Source: Candidatus Accumulibacter cognatus
GTDB lineage: Bacteria; Pseudomonadota; Gammaproteobacteria; Burkholderiales; Rhodocyclaceae
Direction of reading: 5' to 3'
Assembly (NCBI GenBank): GCA_013414765.1
Contig: CP058708.1
Location: 4,273,553-4,337,552 of the forward strand
Length of the DNA stretch: 64,000 bases
How positions within the stretch are numbered: position 1 is the first letter of the stretch; every line of letters starts with the position of its first letter. The translations under genes were made by a program, and so were the position numbers. The notes beneath the pieces are model-generated. The model saw only the letters and a list, made by a program, of their open reading frames with translations, had not been told where the DNA came from and did not search any database. This document shows, piece by piece, positions 34,956 through 44,552 of this stretch.

Positions 34956-36158
34956 TCAGGGTTGCACCTGGTCGATCAGCACGCGCAGATTCCGGCTGCC
35001 GGGCTTGACGCCGCTGAGGGTGCCGAAGAGGTCGCCGCTCGAACTCTGCGCCTGGCCCGCCCTGGCGACCCGCGCTTCGATGCGGATCGTGGCGAAATCC
35101 GAAATCTTCTTGCCGCCGGCGAGGGCCATCGAATCGTCGAACTCGAAGCGCAGCGGCAGGTCGGCGACGCGGGCGCGTTTGGCGGCGAGCGGCATGCGCG
35201 GTCCTTCCTCGGCGCGCGCAAAGACGAACAGCACGTCGCCGGGCTGGACCGTAGCGGCGAGCTTGCTGCTCAACGTCACCTCGCCACTGACCGCGCCAGC
35301 GCTGGCGCCGGGTTTTGCGCCGCCGGCCTGGGCGGCGGCGAACTCGCGTGCCTTGCCGATCGCGGCGGTGAGGGCACTGGCCTCCTCGGAGCCGGGTTCG
35401 ACCAGTTCCAGGAGGCGCGACCAGTAGTCGGCGGCGGCCGCGAACTGCTGGCGGTCGGTGGCGGCCGCGCCCGCCAGCAGCAGCGCTTGCGGCTCCCTGG
35501 GGTTGATCCGCAGGGCACGTTCGATCAGTTCGCTCGGCCTGCCCTGCAGGCTGCCGCCCTGGGTCTGCGCGAGGACATCGGCGTAGTCGGCGAGCAGGGC
35601 CGGGTCCTGGTCGACCAGGGGGGCGGCGCGTTCGTAGGCTTTCACCGCTTCCGGGAAACGTTCGAGCACCTTGTACGATCGGGCCAGCATCACCCAGCCC
35701 TGGTGGTCGTCGGGGTTCTTCTGCAGCTTGTCGACGAGGCTGTTGAGCATGGCCTCGATCTGTTCGGGGGCGATGCGCGCCTGCCGCTGCAGCGGGTCGA
35801 GCGCGCGCGGCTCGCCGAGCAGGGCATAGCCGGCAGCGGCGGCGAGCGGGATGAGCACCAGCAAGGCCAGCGCGGTCTGGCGACTGCCGCCGTCGGTGGT
35901 CGCCGGTGCGGCCTGCGCGGGCACTTCTTCGAGCAGACGGCGTTGCAGTTCGCTTTTCGCCTGCGCGAAATCGGCCTCGGTGAGCGAGCCTTCGCGGCGC
36001 TCGCGTTCGAGTTCGGCGAGCTGGTCGCGAAAAATCGTGAGGTTCGCTTCGCTCTGGTCGGTACTGCCCGAAAACCGTGGCGTGCGCAGCAGCGGGGGAA
36101 GGAGGAGGGCGATGATGGCAATGACCAGCAGGGCCGCGGCGATGAGAAAGGCGGTCAT
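34956..36158 (-). CDS. ccmI: cytochrome c maturation protein CcmI
   Basis: A 400-residue protein. MTAFLIAAALLVIAIIALLL is the first membrane segment, followed by a leucine-zipper-like cytoplasmic loop (IFRDQLAELERERREGSLTE) and a second membrane helix (LALLVLIPLAAAAGYALL). The periplasmic part has TPR repeats (WVMLARSYKVLERFPEAVKA and AYERAAPLVDQDPALLADYA) that bind apocytochrome C-termini. ATG 36158 overlaps the ccmH stop by 4 bases. It presents apocytochrome to CcmFH. Confidence 0.88.
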   Translation of the reverse strand: MTAFLIAAALLVIAIIALLLPPLLRTPRFSGSTDQSEANLTIFRDQLAELERERREGSLTEADFAQAKSELQRRLLEEVPAQAAPATTDGGSRQTALALLVLIPLAAAAGYALLGEPRALDPLQRQARIAPEQIEAMLNSLVDKLQKNPDDHQGWVMLARSYKVLERFPEAVKAYERAAPLVDQDPALLADYADVLAQTQGGSLQGRPSELIERALRINPREPQALLLAGAAATDRQQFAAAADYWSRLLELVEPGSEEASALTAAIGKAREFAAAQAGGAKPGASAGAVSGEVTLSSKLAATVQPGDVLFVFARAEEGPRMPLAAKRARVADLPLRFEFDDSMALAGGKKISDFATIRIEARVARAGQAQSSSGDLFGTLSGVKPGSRNLRVLIDQVQP

Positions 36159-36640
36159 GCGGGTCCTTGCCGTGAATTCTGTTCTTGCAGCAGCGCTTCG
36201 GCGCGGCCCTGCTCGTCGGCGCTCAGAGGTGGGTCGCTGATTGCCCGGTCGCGTCGGCGCAGGTAGAGCAGCAGTGCCGTCAGGCCGGCGACGAACAGCA
36301 GGCCCGGGCCGAACCACAGCAGCAGCGTCGTGCCCTTCAATGGCGGCCGATAGCGGACGAAGTCGCCGTAGCGGCTGACCATGAATTCCATGATTTCAGC
36401 GTCGCTCCTGCCGTCCTGGATCAGCGTGCGGATTTCGCGGCGCAGGTCGTTGGCGAGTTCGGCATGCGAGCCGGCGAGCGACTCGTTCTGGCAGACCAGG
36501 CAGCGCAATTCGGAAGAAATCGCGATCAGGCGCTTTTCGGTCGGCTCGTCTGCCGCCAGCGGCCGGGCTTCGCCAGCGTGCAGGAGGGGCATGTGCAGCT
36601 TGAGCACGGCGAGCAGCAGAAGGATCAGGCAGGCTCTCAT
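36155..36640 (-). CDS. ccmH: cytochrome c maturation protein CcmH
   Basis: The 161-residue protein has a signal/anchor (MRACLILLLLAVLKLHMPLL), the CxxC redox motif ELRCLVCQNESLAGS near residue 46, the three-helix domain with DLRREIRTLIQDGRSDAEIM and FMVSRYGDFVRYRPPL, and a C-terminal membrane helix. It reduces apocytochrome CXXCH thiols before heme ligation. Start overlaps ccmG by 4 bases. Confidence 0.93.
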   Translation of the reverse strand: MRACLILLLLAVLKLHMPLLHAGEARPLAADEPTEKRLIAISSELRCLVCQNESLAGSHAELANDLRREIRTLIQDGRSDAEIMEFMVSRYGDFVRYRPPLKGTTLLLWFGPGLLFVAGLTALLLYLRRRDRAISDPPLSADEQGRAEALLQEQNSRQGPA

Positions 36641-37221
36641 TTCGACAGTTCCGAAAGCAGCGGCAGGATTTTTCCGGAGAGGACCTCGGGGGTGATCGGG
36701 CCGGTGTGTTTCATGCGGATGATGCCTGCCCGGTCGATGACGTAGGTTTCCGGTACGCCATAGACGCCGTAGTCGATGCCGGCGCGGCCATCCACGTCGA
36801 GCACCGACAGGGTGTACGGGTTGCCGTGCCTGGCGAGCCAGCCGGAGGCGCGTTCGATGGCCATTTTCCGTTCGCTGCCGGGGGGCAGCCGGTCGATGTC
36901 GATGCCGCCGTCGCCGCGCACTTCCTTGTAATTGAGGCCGATCAGCGGCACCGTCTGGCGCTTCGCCAGTTCGACCAGCAGGGGATGTTCCTGCCGGCAG
37001 GAGACGCACCACGACGCCCAGACATTGAGCAGCCAGACCTTGCCGAGCATGTCCTGCGGCGAGAACGACTGCGCGGGTGCGTCGAGGCGCGACAGCGAGA
37101 ACGGCGGGGCCGGTTTGCCGACCAGCGGCGAAGGCAGTTCGCGGGGGTTGAGCCGGAGTCCGACGGCGAGCAGCGCGAGGAGTACGGCGAAGCCGATCAG
37201 CGGCCAGAGAAATCGGTTCAT
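36637..37221 (-). CDS. ccmG: thiol:disulfide oxidoreductase CcmG/DsbE
   Basis: A 194-residue membrane-anchored thioredoxin-fold protein. N-terminal anchor MNRFLWPLIGFAVLLALLAV, VGKPAPPFSLSRLD as entry strand, active site LNVWASWCVSCRQEHPLLVE (WCxxC), and YGVYGVPETYVIDRAGII with the cis-Pro. ATG 37221 is chosen over the upstream frame start because MNRFLWPL is the anchor. It passes electrons from DsbD to CcmH/apocytochrome. Confidence 0.93.
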   Translation of the reverse strand: MNRFLWPLIGFAVLLALLAVGLRLNPRELPSPLVGKPAPPFSLSRLDAPAQSFSPQDMLGKVWLLNVWASWCVSCRQEHPLLVELAKRQTVPLIGLNYKEVRGDGGIDIDRLPPGSERKMAIERASGWLARHGNPYTLSVLDVDGRAGIDYGVYGVPETYVIDRAGIIRMKHTGPITPEVLSGKILPLLSELSK

Positions 37222-37231
37222 GGTCCGTCCC

Positions 37232-39229
37232 CTACGCTTTCTGGGCGAGCACCGCGGCGGCGGTGGTATGCGTGCCGGCGCGTGCCCTGACACGGTAGCG
37301 GCGGTCGCTGATGGCCAGCAGTCCGCCCAGGCTCATCAGCACGCAACCGCCCCAGATCCAGTCGACGAAGGGCTTGTGGTAGACGCGCACCGCCCAGGCG
37401 GCATCCGGCCTGGCCTTGTCGATCGGCTCGCCGAGCGAGACATAGACGTCGCGCAGGAAGCCGGTATCGATTGCCGCTTCGGTCATCGGCATCGATGACG
37501 CAACGTAGAAACGCTTCTCCGGGAACATCTTGCGCAACGGCACGCCGTCCTTGAGGAGGTCGATGTCGCCGACCAGCGCGCGGTAGTTCGGTCCCTGCTG
37601 CTGGCGAACGCCGTTGAAGCGGAAGCGGTAGCCGCCGACGCCGACGCTGTCGCCGACTTCCATCTTGACATCCTTCTCGGACTGATAAGTGCCGACCAGG
37701 GTGACGCCGACGACGAAGACGGCAATGCCGAGATGCGCCAGATGCATGCCGAAGAAGCTGCGCGGCTGCCGCAGCGCGGTAGCCAGGAAGGAGCGGCCGG
37801 CGCGCGTCGCCTGCACGCGTTCGACAGCATTGAGCAGGGCGCAAAGAACGATCCATGCCGACAGCAGCAGGCTCAGGGCAGCCAGCGGATGCCATTCGCC
37901 GAACAGGAAAGGGGCGCCACCGCCGACCAGGGCCGCCGCGAGAAAAGCCCAGCGCAGCGTACGCGCGAGTTCGCCGAGGCTGGCCTGCTTCCAGCGTGCA
38001 AAGGGCGCCACGCCGATCAGGAACAGCGCCGGCAGCATCAGCGGCACGAATACCGCGTCGAAGTAGGGCGGGCCGACCGAGAGCTTGCCGGCGCCGAGTG
38101 CGTCGATCAGGAGCGGGTAGAGCGTGCCGAGCAGGACCGAGGCGCAGGCGACGACCAGCAGCACGTTGTTGGTGAGCAGCAGCGACTCGCGCGAGAGCAG
38201 GCCGAAGCGTCCGCCGAGACCGACCTTCGGCGCCCGCCAGGCGAACAGGGCCAGCGAGCTGCCGATGACCGCTCCCAGGAAGACGAGGATGAAGATGCCG
38301 CGGGTCGGGTCGGTGGCGAACGCATGTACCGAAGTCAGGACGCCGGAACGGACCAGGAAGGTTCCGAGCAGCGACAGCGAGAACGCCGAGATCGCCAGCA
38401 GCACCGTCCAGTTCTTGAAACTGCCGCGTTTCTCGGTCACCGCCAGCGAGTGCAGCAGCGCCGTGCCGACCAGCCAGGGCATGAAGGAAGCGTTCTCCAC
38501 CGGGTCCCAGAACCACCAGCCGCCCCAGCCGAGTTCGTAGTACGCCCACCACGATCCGAGCGCGATCCCGAGCGTCAGAAAGATCCACGCCGCCGTGGTC
38601 CAGGGTCGCGACCAGCGTGCCCAGGCGGCGTCGAGCTGACCCGAGAGCAGCGCGGCGATGGCGAAGGCAAAAGCCACCGAGAATCCGACGTAGCCCATGT
38701 AAAGCATCGGCGGGTGAATGATCAGGCCGGGGTCCTGCAGCAGCGGGTTGAGGTCGCGCCCTTCTTCGGCCGCCGGCAGCAGGCGCTCGAAGGGATTCGA
38801 GGTGAGCAGGATGAACAGCAGGAAACCGGCGCTGACCAGGCCGAGAACGCCGAGCACGCGCGCCACCAGGGGGATGGGCAAGGGCTTCGACAACAGCGCC
38901 ACGGCCAGCGACCACAGCACCAGCATCAGCATCCACAGCAGCAGCGAGCCTTCGTGCCCGCCCCAGACGGCGGCGATACGGTACTGCAGCGGCAGCAGCG
39001 TGTTCGAGTGCTGTGCGACGTAGAGCACCGAGAAATCGTTGTCGATGAAAGCGCTGGTCAGGCAGGCGAAAGCCGTCACCAGCAGCAGTGCCTGCGCGAC
39101 CGCCGTCGGCCGGGCCAGGGTCATCCATGGCGGGCGGTTGAAGTGGGCACCGAGCAGCGGCAGTGTTCCCTGCGTCAGGGCGACGCAGAGCGCGAGGATC
39201 AGGGCGAAGTGGCCGATTTCCGGGATCAT
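37232..39229 (-). CDS. ccmF: heme lyase CcmF
   Basis: A 665-residue polytopic protein, full length. IAAVWGGHEGSLLLWMLMLV, GLIIHPPMLYMGYVGFSVAF and the WWD heme-handling motif WGGWWFWDPVENASFMPW are all present, with conserved histidines in the first two. The C-terminal periplasmic domain near 520-600 is followed by a final membrane helix (IWGGCVLMSLGGLLAI). CcmF with CcmH joins heme from holo-CcmE to apocytochrome c. High GC produces long spurious antisense frames across this gene. Confidence 0.95.
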   Translation of the reverse strand: MIPEIGHFALILALCVALTQGTLPLLGAHFNRPPWMTLARPTAVAQALLLVTAFACLTSAFIDNDFSVLYVAQHSNTLLPLQYRIAAVWGGHEGSLLLWMLMLVLWSLAVALLSKPLPIPLVARVLGVLGLVSAGFLLFILLTSNPFERLLPAAEEGRDLNPLLQDPGLIIHPPMLYMGYVGFSVAFAFAIAALLSGQLDAAWARWSRPWTTAAWIFLTLGIALGSWWAYYELGWGGWWFWDPVENASFMPWLVGTALLHSLAVTEKRGSFKNWTVLLAISAFSLSLLGTFLVRSGVLTSVHAFATDPTRGIFILVFLGAVIGSSLALFAWRAPKVGLGGRFGLLSRESLLLTNNVLLVVACASVLLGTLYPLLIDALGAGKLSVGPPYFDAVFVPLMLPALFLIGVAPFARWKQASLGELARTLRWAFLAAALVGGGAPFLFGEWHPLAALSLLLSAWIVLCALLNAVERVQATRAGRSFLATALRQPRSFFGMHLAHLGIAVFVVGVTLVGTYQSEKDVKMEVGDSVGVGGYRFRFNGVRQQQGPNYRALVGDIDLLKDGVPLRKMFPEKRFYVASSMPMTEAAIDTGFLRDVYVSLGEPIDKARPDAAWAVRVYHKPFVDWIWGGCVLMSLGGLLAISDRRYRVRARAGTHTTAAAVLAQKA

Positions 39230-39241
39230 GGTCGTGTCGTC

Positions 39242-39721
39242 CTACGGTTTCAGGGTCCTGGCAGTGGCTTCCGCCGCTGCCTTATGGCTTGCCGCGCGTT
39301 CGTGGGCGTCGCTGACGGCTTTGGCGGCTTCCGGTGGCATGTAGTTCTCGTCGTGCTTGGCGAGCACCTCGGTGGCGGCAAAGACGCCATCCTCGGCGAG
39401 CCTGCCTTGCGCGACGACGCCTTTTCCCTCGCGGAAGAGATCCGGCAGGATGCCCTTGTAGGCGACGGTCATGTCCCGGTCGGTGTCGGTGACGACGAAG
39501 CGCAGGGTGACGCCGTCGGGCTGGCGCTGCAGCGATCCCTCCTTGACCATGCCGCCGATACGGAAGCTCTTGCCCTTGGGCGCTTCGCCGGCGGCCACCT
39601 GGGTGGGGGAGAAGAAGAACACCAGATTGCTCTGGAAGGCATTGAGCACCAGCGTGGCGACCAGGCCGAGAATCGCCAGGCCGCCCACGATCAGCGCCAT
39701 GCGTTGGTGACGTGGTTTCAA
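39242..39721 (-). CDS. ccmE: heme chaperone CcmE
   Basis: A 159-residue protein with an N-terminal anchor ([20 protein letters not shown]), [49 protein letters not shown], and [13 protein letters not shown], where the His in KHDENY binds heme covalently. The likely start is TTG 39721 ([10 protein letters not shown]), overlapping the ccmD stop as TTGA and matching the KPRHxR family start; ATG 39697 is the alternative. Confidence 0.92.
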   Translation of the reverse strand: MKPRHQRMALIVGGLAILGLVATLVLNAFQSNLVFFFSPTQVAAGEAPKGKSFRIGGMVKEGSLQRQPDGVTLRFVVTDTDRDMTVAYKGILPDLFREGKGVVAQGRLAEDGVFAATEVLAKHDENYMPPEAAKAVSDAHERAASHKAAAEATARTLKP

Positions 39722-39945
39722 TTCGGACTCCCGTGGGAAGCGGTTTCGCGTTTGCGTCGGGCTTCGGTTCGCTCGGCACGGTATTGCTGCTTGAGACGGG
39801 TGATGAGTTTCTTCCGATCCTGCAGCAGCAGGAGCGGTTCCGCCAGCATCAGTAGCGCCATCACCGCCAGCGATCCCCAGACATAGAGGCCGTGGTTGCC
39901 CATCGCCAGAAAGTCGGCGAGACTGTTCCAGTGCATGCCGGGCAT
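39718..39945 (-). CDS. ccmD: heme exporter accessory protein CcmD
   Basis: The 75-residue single-pass protein reads [20 protein letters not shown] for its membrane helix, then a basic cytoplasmic tail ([20 protein letters not shown]). NHGLYVWxSY-type sequence is diagnostic for CcmD, which releases holo-CcmE from the CcmABC complex. Confidence 0.88.
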   Translation of the reverse strand: MPGMHWNSLADFLAMGNHGLYVWGSLAVMALLMLAEPLLLLQDRKKLITRLKQQYRAERTEARRKRETASHGSPN

Positions 39946-39951
39946 ATTGAT

Positions 39952-40701
39952 CTACTCCTTGTCGGCGAGCAGTTCGCGCACCCAGTCGGTGTGCCGCTCG
40001 CGCTCGAGCATGATTGTGCGGACACGCATCAGGGCGATGGCGATGCTGTACATCCAGCATGCCAGGGTGCACAGCAGCATGCCCCAGAGCATCAGCCTGG
40101 CCATGCTGGGTGCTCTGGTCAGGCTGACTGAAGCGCCCTGATGCAGGGTGTTCCACCACTGCACCGAAAAATAGATGATCGGAACATTGACCACGCCGAC
40201 CAGCGCGAGGATCGCGCCGGCCTTGTCGGCACGGCGTCGATCGTCGATCGAAGCCTGCAGGGCAATGAAGCCGATGTAGAGGAAGAGCAGGATCAGCTCG
40301 GACGTCAGGCGCGCATCCCAGACCCACCAGGTGCCCCACATCGGCTTGCCCCACAATGCGCCGGTCCATAGCGAGAGGAAGGCAAAAAGGGCACCGGTCG
40401 GCGCCAGTGCCGAGGCCATCATCCCGGACAGGCGGAAATTGAAGGCCAGCCCGATGGCGGCCCAGAAAGCCATCACCAGGTAGATGAACATCGACATCCA
40501 CGACGCCGGGACATGCAGGAAGATGATCCGGTACCCTTCGCCCTGTTGCGCGTCGGTCGGCGCCAGCAGAAAGCCGATCGTCAGTCCGAGCACGCCAAAG
40601 ATCGCGGCGAGCGCCCAGAACCAGGGGATCAGCTTGCCCGCGAGCGGGTAAAAGGTCAGTGGGCTGGCGAATCTGAACCAGTTGATCACGCGCTTACTCA
40701 T
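39952..40701 (-). CDS. ccmC: heme exporter subunit CcmC
   Basis: A 249-residue six-helix membrane protein with [20 protein letters not shown] (first heme His), the WWD-type [20 protein letters not shown] and a second conserved His in [14 protein letters not shown]. It loads heme onto CcmE. ATG 40701 abuts the ccmB stop. Confidence 0.94.
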   Translation of the reverse strand: MSKRVINWFRFASPLTFYPLAGKLIPWFWALAAIFGVLGLTIGFLLAPTDAQQGEGYRIIFLHVPASWMSMFIYLVMAFWAAIGLAFNFRLSGMMASALAPTGALFAFLSLWTGALWGKPMWGTWWVWDARLTSELILLFLYIGFIALQASIDDRRRADKAGAILALVGVVNVPIIYFSVQWWNTLHQGASVSLTRAPSMARLMLWGMLLCTLACWMYSIAIALMRVRTIMLERERHTDWVRELLADKE

Positions 40702-41373
40702 CTATTCCAGGGCGACTCTCAGGGCCGCGGCAGTTGGCCACGGCGCAAAAAACACGCCGCCCAGCGCAAGCGCGCCAAGCAGCGACAAATGGGCCTGCGG
40801 ACCGAGTCCGCTCAGCGTCGCATCCACTGATCCGGCACCGAAGATCAGCACCGGGACATACAGCGGCAGGACCAGCAGCGACAGCAGCACGCCGCCGCCG
40901 CGAACGCCGAGCGTCAGCGCCGCGCCGATCGCCCCGATGCCGGACAGGGCCGGCGTGCCGATCAGCAGCGACAGGGTCAACACCGCCAGTGCGTCGCCGG
41001 CCAGGTCGAACTGGATACCCAGCAGCGGTGCCAGCAGGACCAGTGGCAGGCCGGCCACCAGCCAGTGCGCGATGACCTTGCCGAGCACGATCAGCGCCAG
41101 CGGCTGCGGTGCCAGTGCCAGTTGTTCGAGCGTGCCGTCGCGGTGATCGTCGGCAAACAGGCGCGGCAGCGAGAGCATCGTCGCCAGCAGCGCGGCAACC
41201 CACAGCACGCCTGGCGCCAGCCGGCGCAGTTGCGCCGCTTCGGGTCCGACGCCCAGCGGGAACAGACTGACGACGATGATGAAAAAGAACATCGCCGCAA
41301 CGATGTCGGCCTGCCGCCGCATCGCCAGCCGCAGGTCGCGACCGATGACGGCGCGGATCGATTCTAGCATCAA
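40702..41373 (-). CDS. ccmB: heme exporter ABC permease CcmB
   Basis: The 223-residue permease has six hydrophobic segments, for example ADIVAAMFFFIIVVSLFPLG and GVLLSLLVLPLYVPVLIFGA, and the conserved FADDHRDGTLEQLAL loop after helix 2. It pairs with CcmA and, with CcmC, releases holo-CcmE. Start is one of two adjacent ATG codons (41373 or 41370). Confidence 0.93.
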   Translation of the reverse strand: MMLESIRAVIGRDLRLAMRRQADIVAAMFFFIIVVSLFPLGVGPEAAQLRRLAPGVLWVAALLATMLSLPRLFADDHRDGTLEQLALAPQPLALIVLGKVIAHWLVAGLPLVLLAPLLGIQFDLAGDALAVLTLSLLIGTPALSGIGAIGAALTLGVRGGGVLLSLLVLPLYVPVLIFGAGSVDATLSGLGPQAHLSLLGALALGGVFFAPWPTAAALRVALE

Positions 41374-41382
41374 CGACGACCG

Positions 41383-42015
41383 CTATTGCACTGCGTCATC
41401 GGCGCCGAGCCACAATTCGCGCTGCGCCGCGGCCGGCACGGAGACCGTCTGGTGGGTGGTCAGGACCGCCAGACCGCCGCGTTGCAGATGCGCGCCGATC
41501 AGGCCGGAGATCAGCTCGACCGCGGCTGCGTCGAGGGCCACATAAGGTTCATCGAGCACCCACAGCGCGCGTTTCTCATGCACCAGTCGGGCGAGCGCGG
41601 CGCGGCGCTTCTGACCTTGAGAAAGATAGCGGCAGGGAAGATCGGCGCGGCTAAGCAGTCCGAGCTGTTCGAGGGCATCGAGCGCGGCGTCCTCGTCGAG
41701 CGTTTCCTGCGCCAGGGTGGCCGAGGAGCGGATATTCTCCAGCGGCGTCAGTTCCTCCTTGATCGCGTTCTGATGGCCCAGGTAGCACAGTTCGCTGCGG
41801 AACTCGTCGCCGAGTTTGCCGATCGGCCGGCCGCGCCAGCGAATGTCGCCGCCGGCCGCTGGGGTGAGACCGCAGAGCATGCGCAGCAGGCTGGTTTTTC
41901 CCGAACCGTTTTTTCCCTGCAGGTAGAGCATCTCGCCGCCTGCGAGCCGAAAACTGACGCCGGCGAACAGGCGACGTTCGCCGCGTACGCATTCCAGATT
42001 CGAGGCTTCGAGCAT
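41383..42015 (-). CDS. ccmA: heme exporter ATP-binding protein CcmA
   Basis: A 210-residue ABC ATPase: Walker [20 protein letters not shown], signature YLSQGQKRRAALARL, Walker B ALWVLDEPYVALD, and switch His in LTTHQ. ATG 42015 (MLEASNLECVRG) is preferred to a start 9 codons upstream. First gene of the nine-gene ccm operon; hydrolysis drives heme-CcmE release. A divergent hup/hyp operon starts 150 bp away, so the promoters lie in 42016-42164. Confidence 0.93.
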   Translation of the reverse strand: MLEASNLECVRGERRLFAGVSFRLAGGEMLYLQGKNGSGKTSLLRMLCGLTPAAGGDIRWRGRPIGKLGDEFRSELCYLGHQNAIKEELTPLENIRSSATLAQETLDEDAALDALEQLGLLSRADLPCRYLSQGQKRRAALARLVHEKRALWVLDEPYVALDAAAVELISGLIGAHLQRGGLAVLTTHQTVSVPAAAQRELWLGADDAVQ

Positions 42016-42164
42016 GCGGAGGGAGATCCGGGAAGTGGGCAAGACCGGGTAGAAACCGGCGAGGGCATATTGTGAAGGCGGGAGTTTAGCCCCGGATTGA
42101 TGAAAATCAAAATCGATTCAGTGGCTTTGGGTATCCTTCTCGGAGTTCTTCCGGGAGCGTGGCA

Positions 42165-43166
42165 GTGGAACAGGGCGTTCTGCAGTTGACACTGGCGTGG
42201 GACGGCAAGGAAATCGTGTCGACCGGGATCGTATCCTCTCGGCCGATGCTCGCCAAAGCCCTGCGCGGGCTGCCGGTGGCGCGAGTTTCCGAGATCATTC
42301 CGCGCGTATTCAGTCTCTGCCGCCATGCCCAGGATGCTGCGGCCCGCTTGTGCATACAGGCGGCGCGTGCTGAGCGAGCAGCGCTCGATGACGCCCGCGA
42401 TCTGGGTTTGGCGGTTGCCATCGAGGCAATCGTCGAACACCTGTACCATTTGTTGATGGCCTGGCCTCCCTTGCTGCAGAAACCCTGTCGAGCCAGTCGG
42501 ATCGAGCAGTTCGGTGCCTGGCGCAAGCGCCTGCTGGCGGTCGTCGATGCCGCAGCGGCCGCGGCACTCGCTGTCGATCTCGCGAACTGGCTGGCCGAGC
42601 TGGAAGTGCCGCCGTTTGACGACCGGCTGGCCGTCACCGCGGTTGCGCTGCTGCCGCAACTTTCTGCCGCCGAGTGGGCTCCGCTGATCGATCGTGAAGA
42701 TTTCGCGGCGCTGCCGACCTTTGCCGGCCAGGCCGCGGAAACCGGGGTTCTGGCGCGACACGCCGGCGACCCAGGGCTGGCCTTCCTGCTTGCCGACGGC
42801 CAACGCATCCAGGCCCGTCTGGCCGCGCGCCTGCTCGAACTGCGCTGGCTGGCGGCAGGACTCGCTGATCCGTCGCGCCTGTCGGCCCTCGTCGATGCCA
42901 CGGCCGTCGCGGCCGGTTGCGGTCTGGCGCGCGTCGAAACGGCACGGGGAACCTTGCTCCATCGCATCGAACTCGCGGCTGACTGCGTAGAGGACTATCA
43001 GATCATTGCGCCGACCGAATGGAATTTTCATCCGCAAGGCGCGTTTGATAGCGAGATGTCGGGTTGTCCGGCACAGACCCGCGACGATGCACGGATCAGG
43101 GCGGCTTGCCTGGCCCTGTCCCTCGATCCGTGCGTACCCTACGAATTGAGGATCGTCGATGCATGA
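42165..43166 (+). CDS. hupK: HupK-like hydrogenase maturation protein
   Basis: A 333-residue relative of the [NiFe]-hydrogenase large subunit. SEIIPRVFSLCRHAQDAAAR near residue 40 is a worn version of the large-subunit RxCxxC(xxxH) motif, and LALSLDPCVPYELRI at the C-terminus is the DPCxxC position reduced to one Cys. HupK proteins act as scaffolds in assembling the active site. GTG 42165 is chosen because GGGAG (42153-42157) is 7 nt upstream; GTG 42159 is too close. It heads the hyp operon and overlaps hypA by 8 bases. Confidence 0.75.
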   Translation: MEQGVLQLTLAWDGKEIVSTGIVSSRPMLAKALRGLPVARVSEIIPRVFSLCRHAQDAAARLCIQAARAERAALDDARDLGLAVAIEAIVEHLYHLLMAWPPLLQKPCRASRIEQFGAWRKRLLAVVDAAAAAALAVDLANWLAELEVPPFDDRLAVTAVALLPQLSAAEWAPLIDREDFAALPTFAGQAAETGVLARHAGDPGLAFLLADGQRIQARLAARLLELRWLAAGLADPSRLSALVDATAVAAGCGLARVETARGTLLHRIELAADCVEDYQIIAPTEWNFHPQGAFDSEMSGCPAQTRDDARIRAACLALSLDPCVPYELRIVDA

Positions 43167-43500
43167 AATGTCCTTGGCCATGGGGGTGCTGCAGATCATC
43201 GAGGACGCTGCGCGCGAACAGTCGTTTCAGCGCGTGCGCCTGGTGCAGCTCGAAATCGGTGCGCTGGCTGCCGTCGAACCCGAGGCGATGCGCTTCTGTT
43301 TTGATGCCGTCAGCCGCGGTACCATCGCCGAAGGCGCCACCCTGGAGGTCATCGAGGTCGCCGGCCAAGGTTTATGCTTTAATTGCAATATGACAGTGCC
43401 GCTCGCGGCTCTGTACGACCCTTGTCCAGCCTGCGGCGAGCACCCGGTTCAAGCGACCGGGGGAACCGAGATGCGGGTGAAGGAACTGGAAGTCGAATAA
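43159..43500 (+). CDS. hypA: hydrogenase nickel incorporation protein HypA
   Basis: The 113-residue metallochaperone starts MHEMSLAMGVLQIIEDAARE, with Ni-binding His2 and Glu3. The zinc site is CFNCNMTVPLAALYDPCPAC (two Cys pairs). VRLVQLEIGALAAVEPEAMR and FCFDAVSRGT complete the fold. HypA hands nickel to the hydrogenase large subunit together with HypB. Confidence 0.93.
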   Translation: MHEMSLAMGVLQIIEDAAREQSFQRVRLVQLEIGALAAVEPEAMRFCFDAVSRGTIAEGATLEVIEVAGQGLCFNCNMTVPLAALYDPCPACGEHPVQATGGTEMRVKELEVE

Positions 43501-43525
43501 ATAACAATGAGGAGACAGCATAGAG

Positions 43526-44551
43526 ATGTGTACCACTTGCGGTTGTGGCACCGGCGAGATCCATGTCGATGGCAAGGCATGGTCCGCGCACGCGAAGACA
43601 CGGGCAACGGACCCGGCAGATGTTGCGCCGCCTGGCGAGGGCAGCGGGGAGATTCCTTTCAAGACGAGCTACCGCGCTGTCGGCGCTCGGCATGGGCAGG
43701 TCCATTCCCATGCCGATGGCCAGCGGCACGTTCATGACCATGGGCACGACGCTTCCCACGCGCATGCGCACGCTCATTCGCACCTCTCGGCGGTAGCGCA
43801 GGAGTCGGCAACGACGCCGTCGCGGCTGATACAGATTGAACGCGACATTCTCGCCAGGAACGATGGCTATGCAGCCGAGAACCGCCGGCGCTTCGACGAG
43901 CAGGGGATTTTCGCGCTCAATCTGGTGTCCAGCCCTGGCTCGGGAAAGACCAGCCTGCTCTGCCGTACCATCGAAGCACTCAAGGGGCAACTGTCGATCG
44001 CCGTCATCGAGGGCGATCAGCAGACCAGTCGCGACGCCGAACGGATCCGCGCCACCGGCGTTGCCGCGCTGCAGATCAATACCGGCAAGGGCTGCCATCT
44101 CGACGCGCATATGGTCGGCCATGCCTTGCACGAGCTGGCTCCGGCCGAAGACTCGCTGCTGTTGATCGAGAATGTCGGCAATCTCGTCTGTCCGGCCGCA
44201 TTCGATCTCGGCGAAGCCTGCAAGGTGGTGATCCTGTCGGTCACCGAAGGCGAAGACAAACCGCTCAAATATCCGAACATGTTTCATGCGGCCTCCCTGA
44301 TGCTGCTCAACAAGGTCGATCTGCTGCCCCATCTTTCCTTCGACAGCGATCTGGCGATCGCTTATGCCCGCCAGATCAATCCGGCCTTGCAGGTGATCCC
44401 CTTGTCGGCAACGACGGGGGAGGGCTGCGAGCAGTGGCTGGCCTGGCTACGGGCCGGCTGCAGCGCACGCCGGGAGCAGAAGCGGGTGACGATGGCGTCG
44501 CTGCGGCGCCGCATCGCCGAACTTGAAGCACGTCTGGCAGCGGGAGGCTGA
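43526..44551 (+). CDS. hypB: hydrogenase nickel incorporation GTPase HypB
   Basis: A 341-residue GTPase. The N-terminal [16 protein letters not shown] is the high-affinity Ni motif (CxxCGC). A His-rich stretch follows (about residues 55-90; [19 protein letters not shown]) for nickel storage. The SIMIBI GTPase domain has P-loop [17 protein letters not shown], switch region [31 protein letters not shown] and the NKxD-type LNKVDLLPH. It lies 25 bp after hypA with AGGAG upstream. Confidence 0.95.
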   Translation: MCTTCGCGTGEIHVDGKAWSAHAKTRATDPADVAPPGEGSGEIPFKTSYRAVGARHGQVHSHADGQRHVHDHGHDASHAHAHAHSHLSAVAQESATTPSRLIQIERDILARNDGYAAENRRRFDEQGIFALNLVSSPGSGKTSLLCRTIEALKGQLSIAVIEGDQQTSRDAERIRATGVAALQINTGKGCHLDAHMVGHALHELAPAEDSLLLIENVGNLVCPAAFDLGEACKVVILSVTEGEDKPLKYPNMFHAASLMLLNKVDLLPHLSFDSDLAIAYARQINPALQVIPLSATTGEGCEQWLAWLRAGCSARREQKRVTMASLRRRIAELEARLAAGG

Positions 44552-44552
44552 G

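Noticed and set aside
37733..39886. 717-codon plus-strand frame opposite ccmF/ccmE
   Set aside because: Antisense shadow of GC-rich third positions; Arg/Gln/Glu-rich with no motifs, while ccmF and ccmE on the minus strand are unmistakable.
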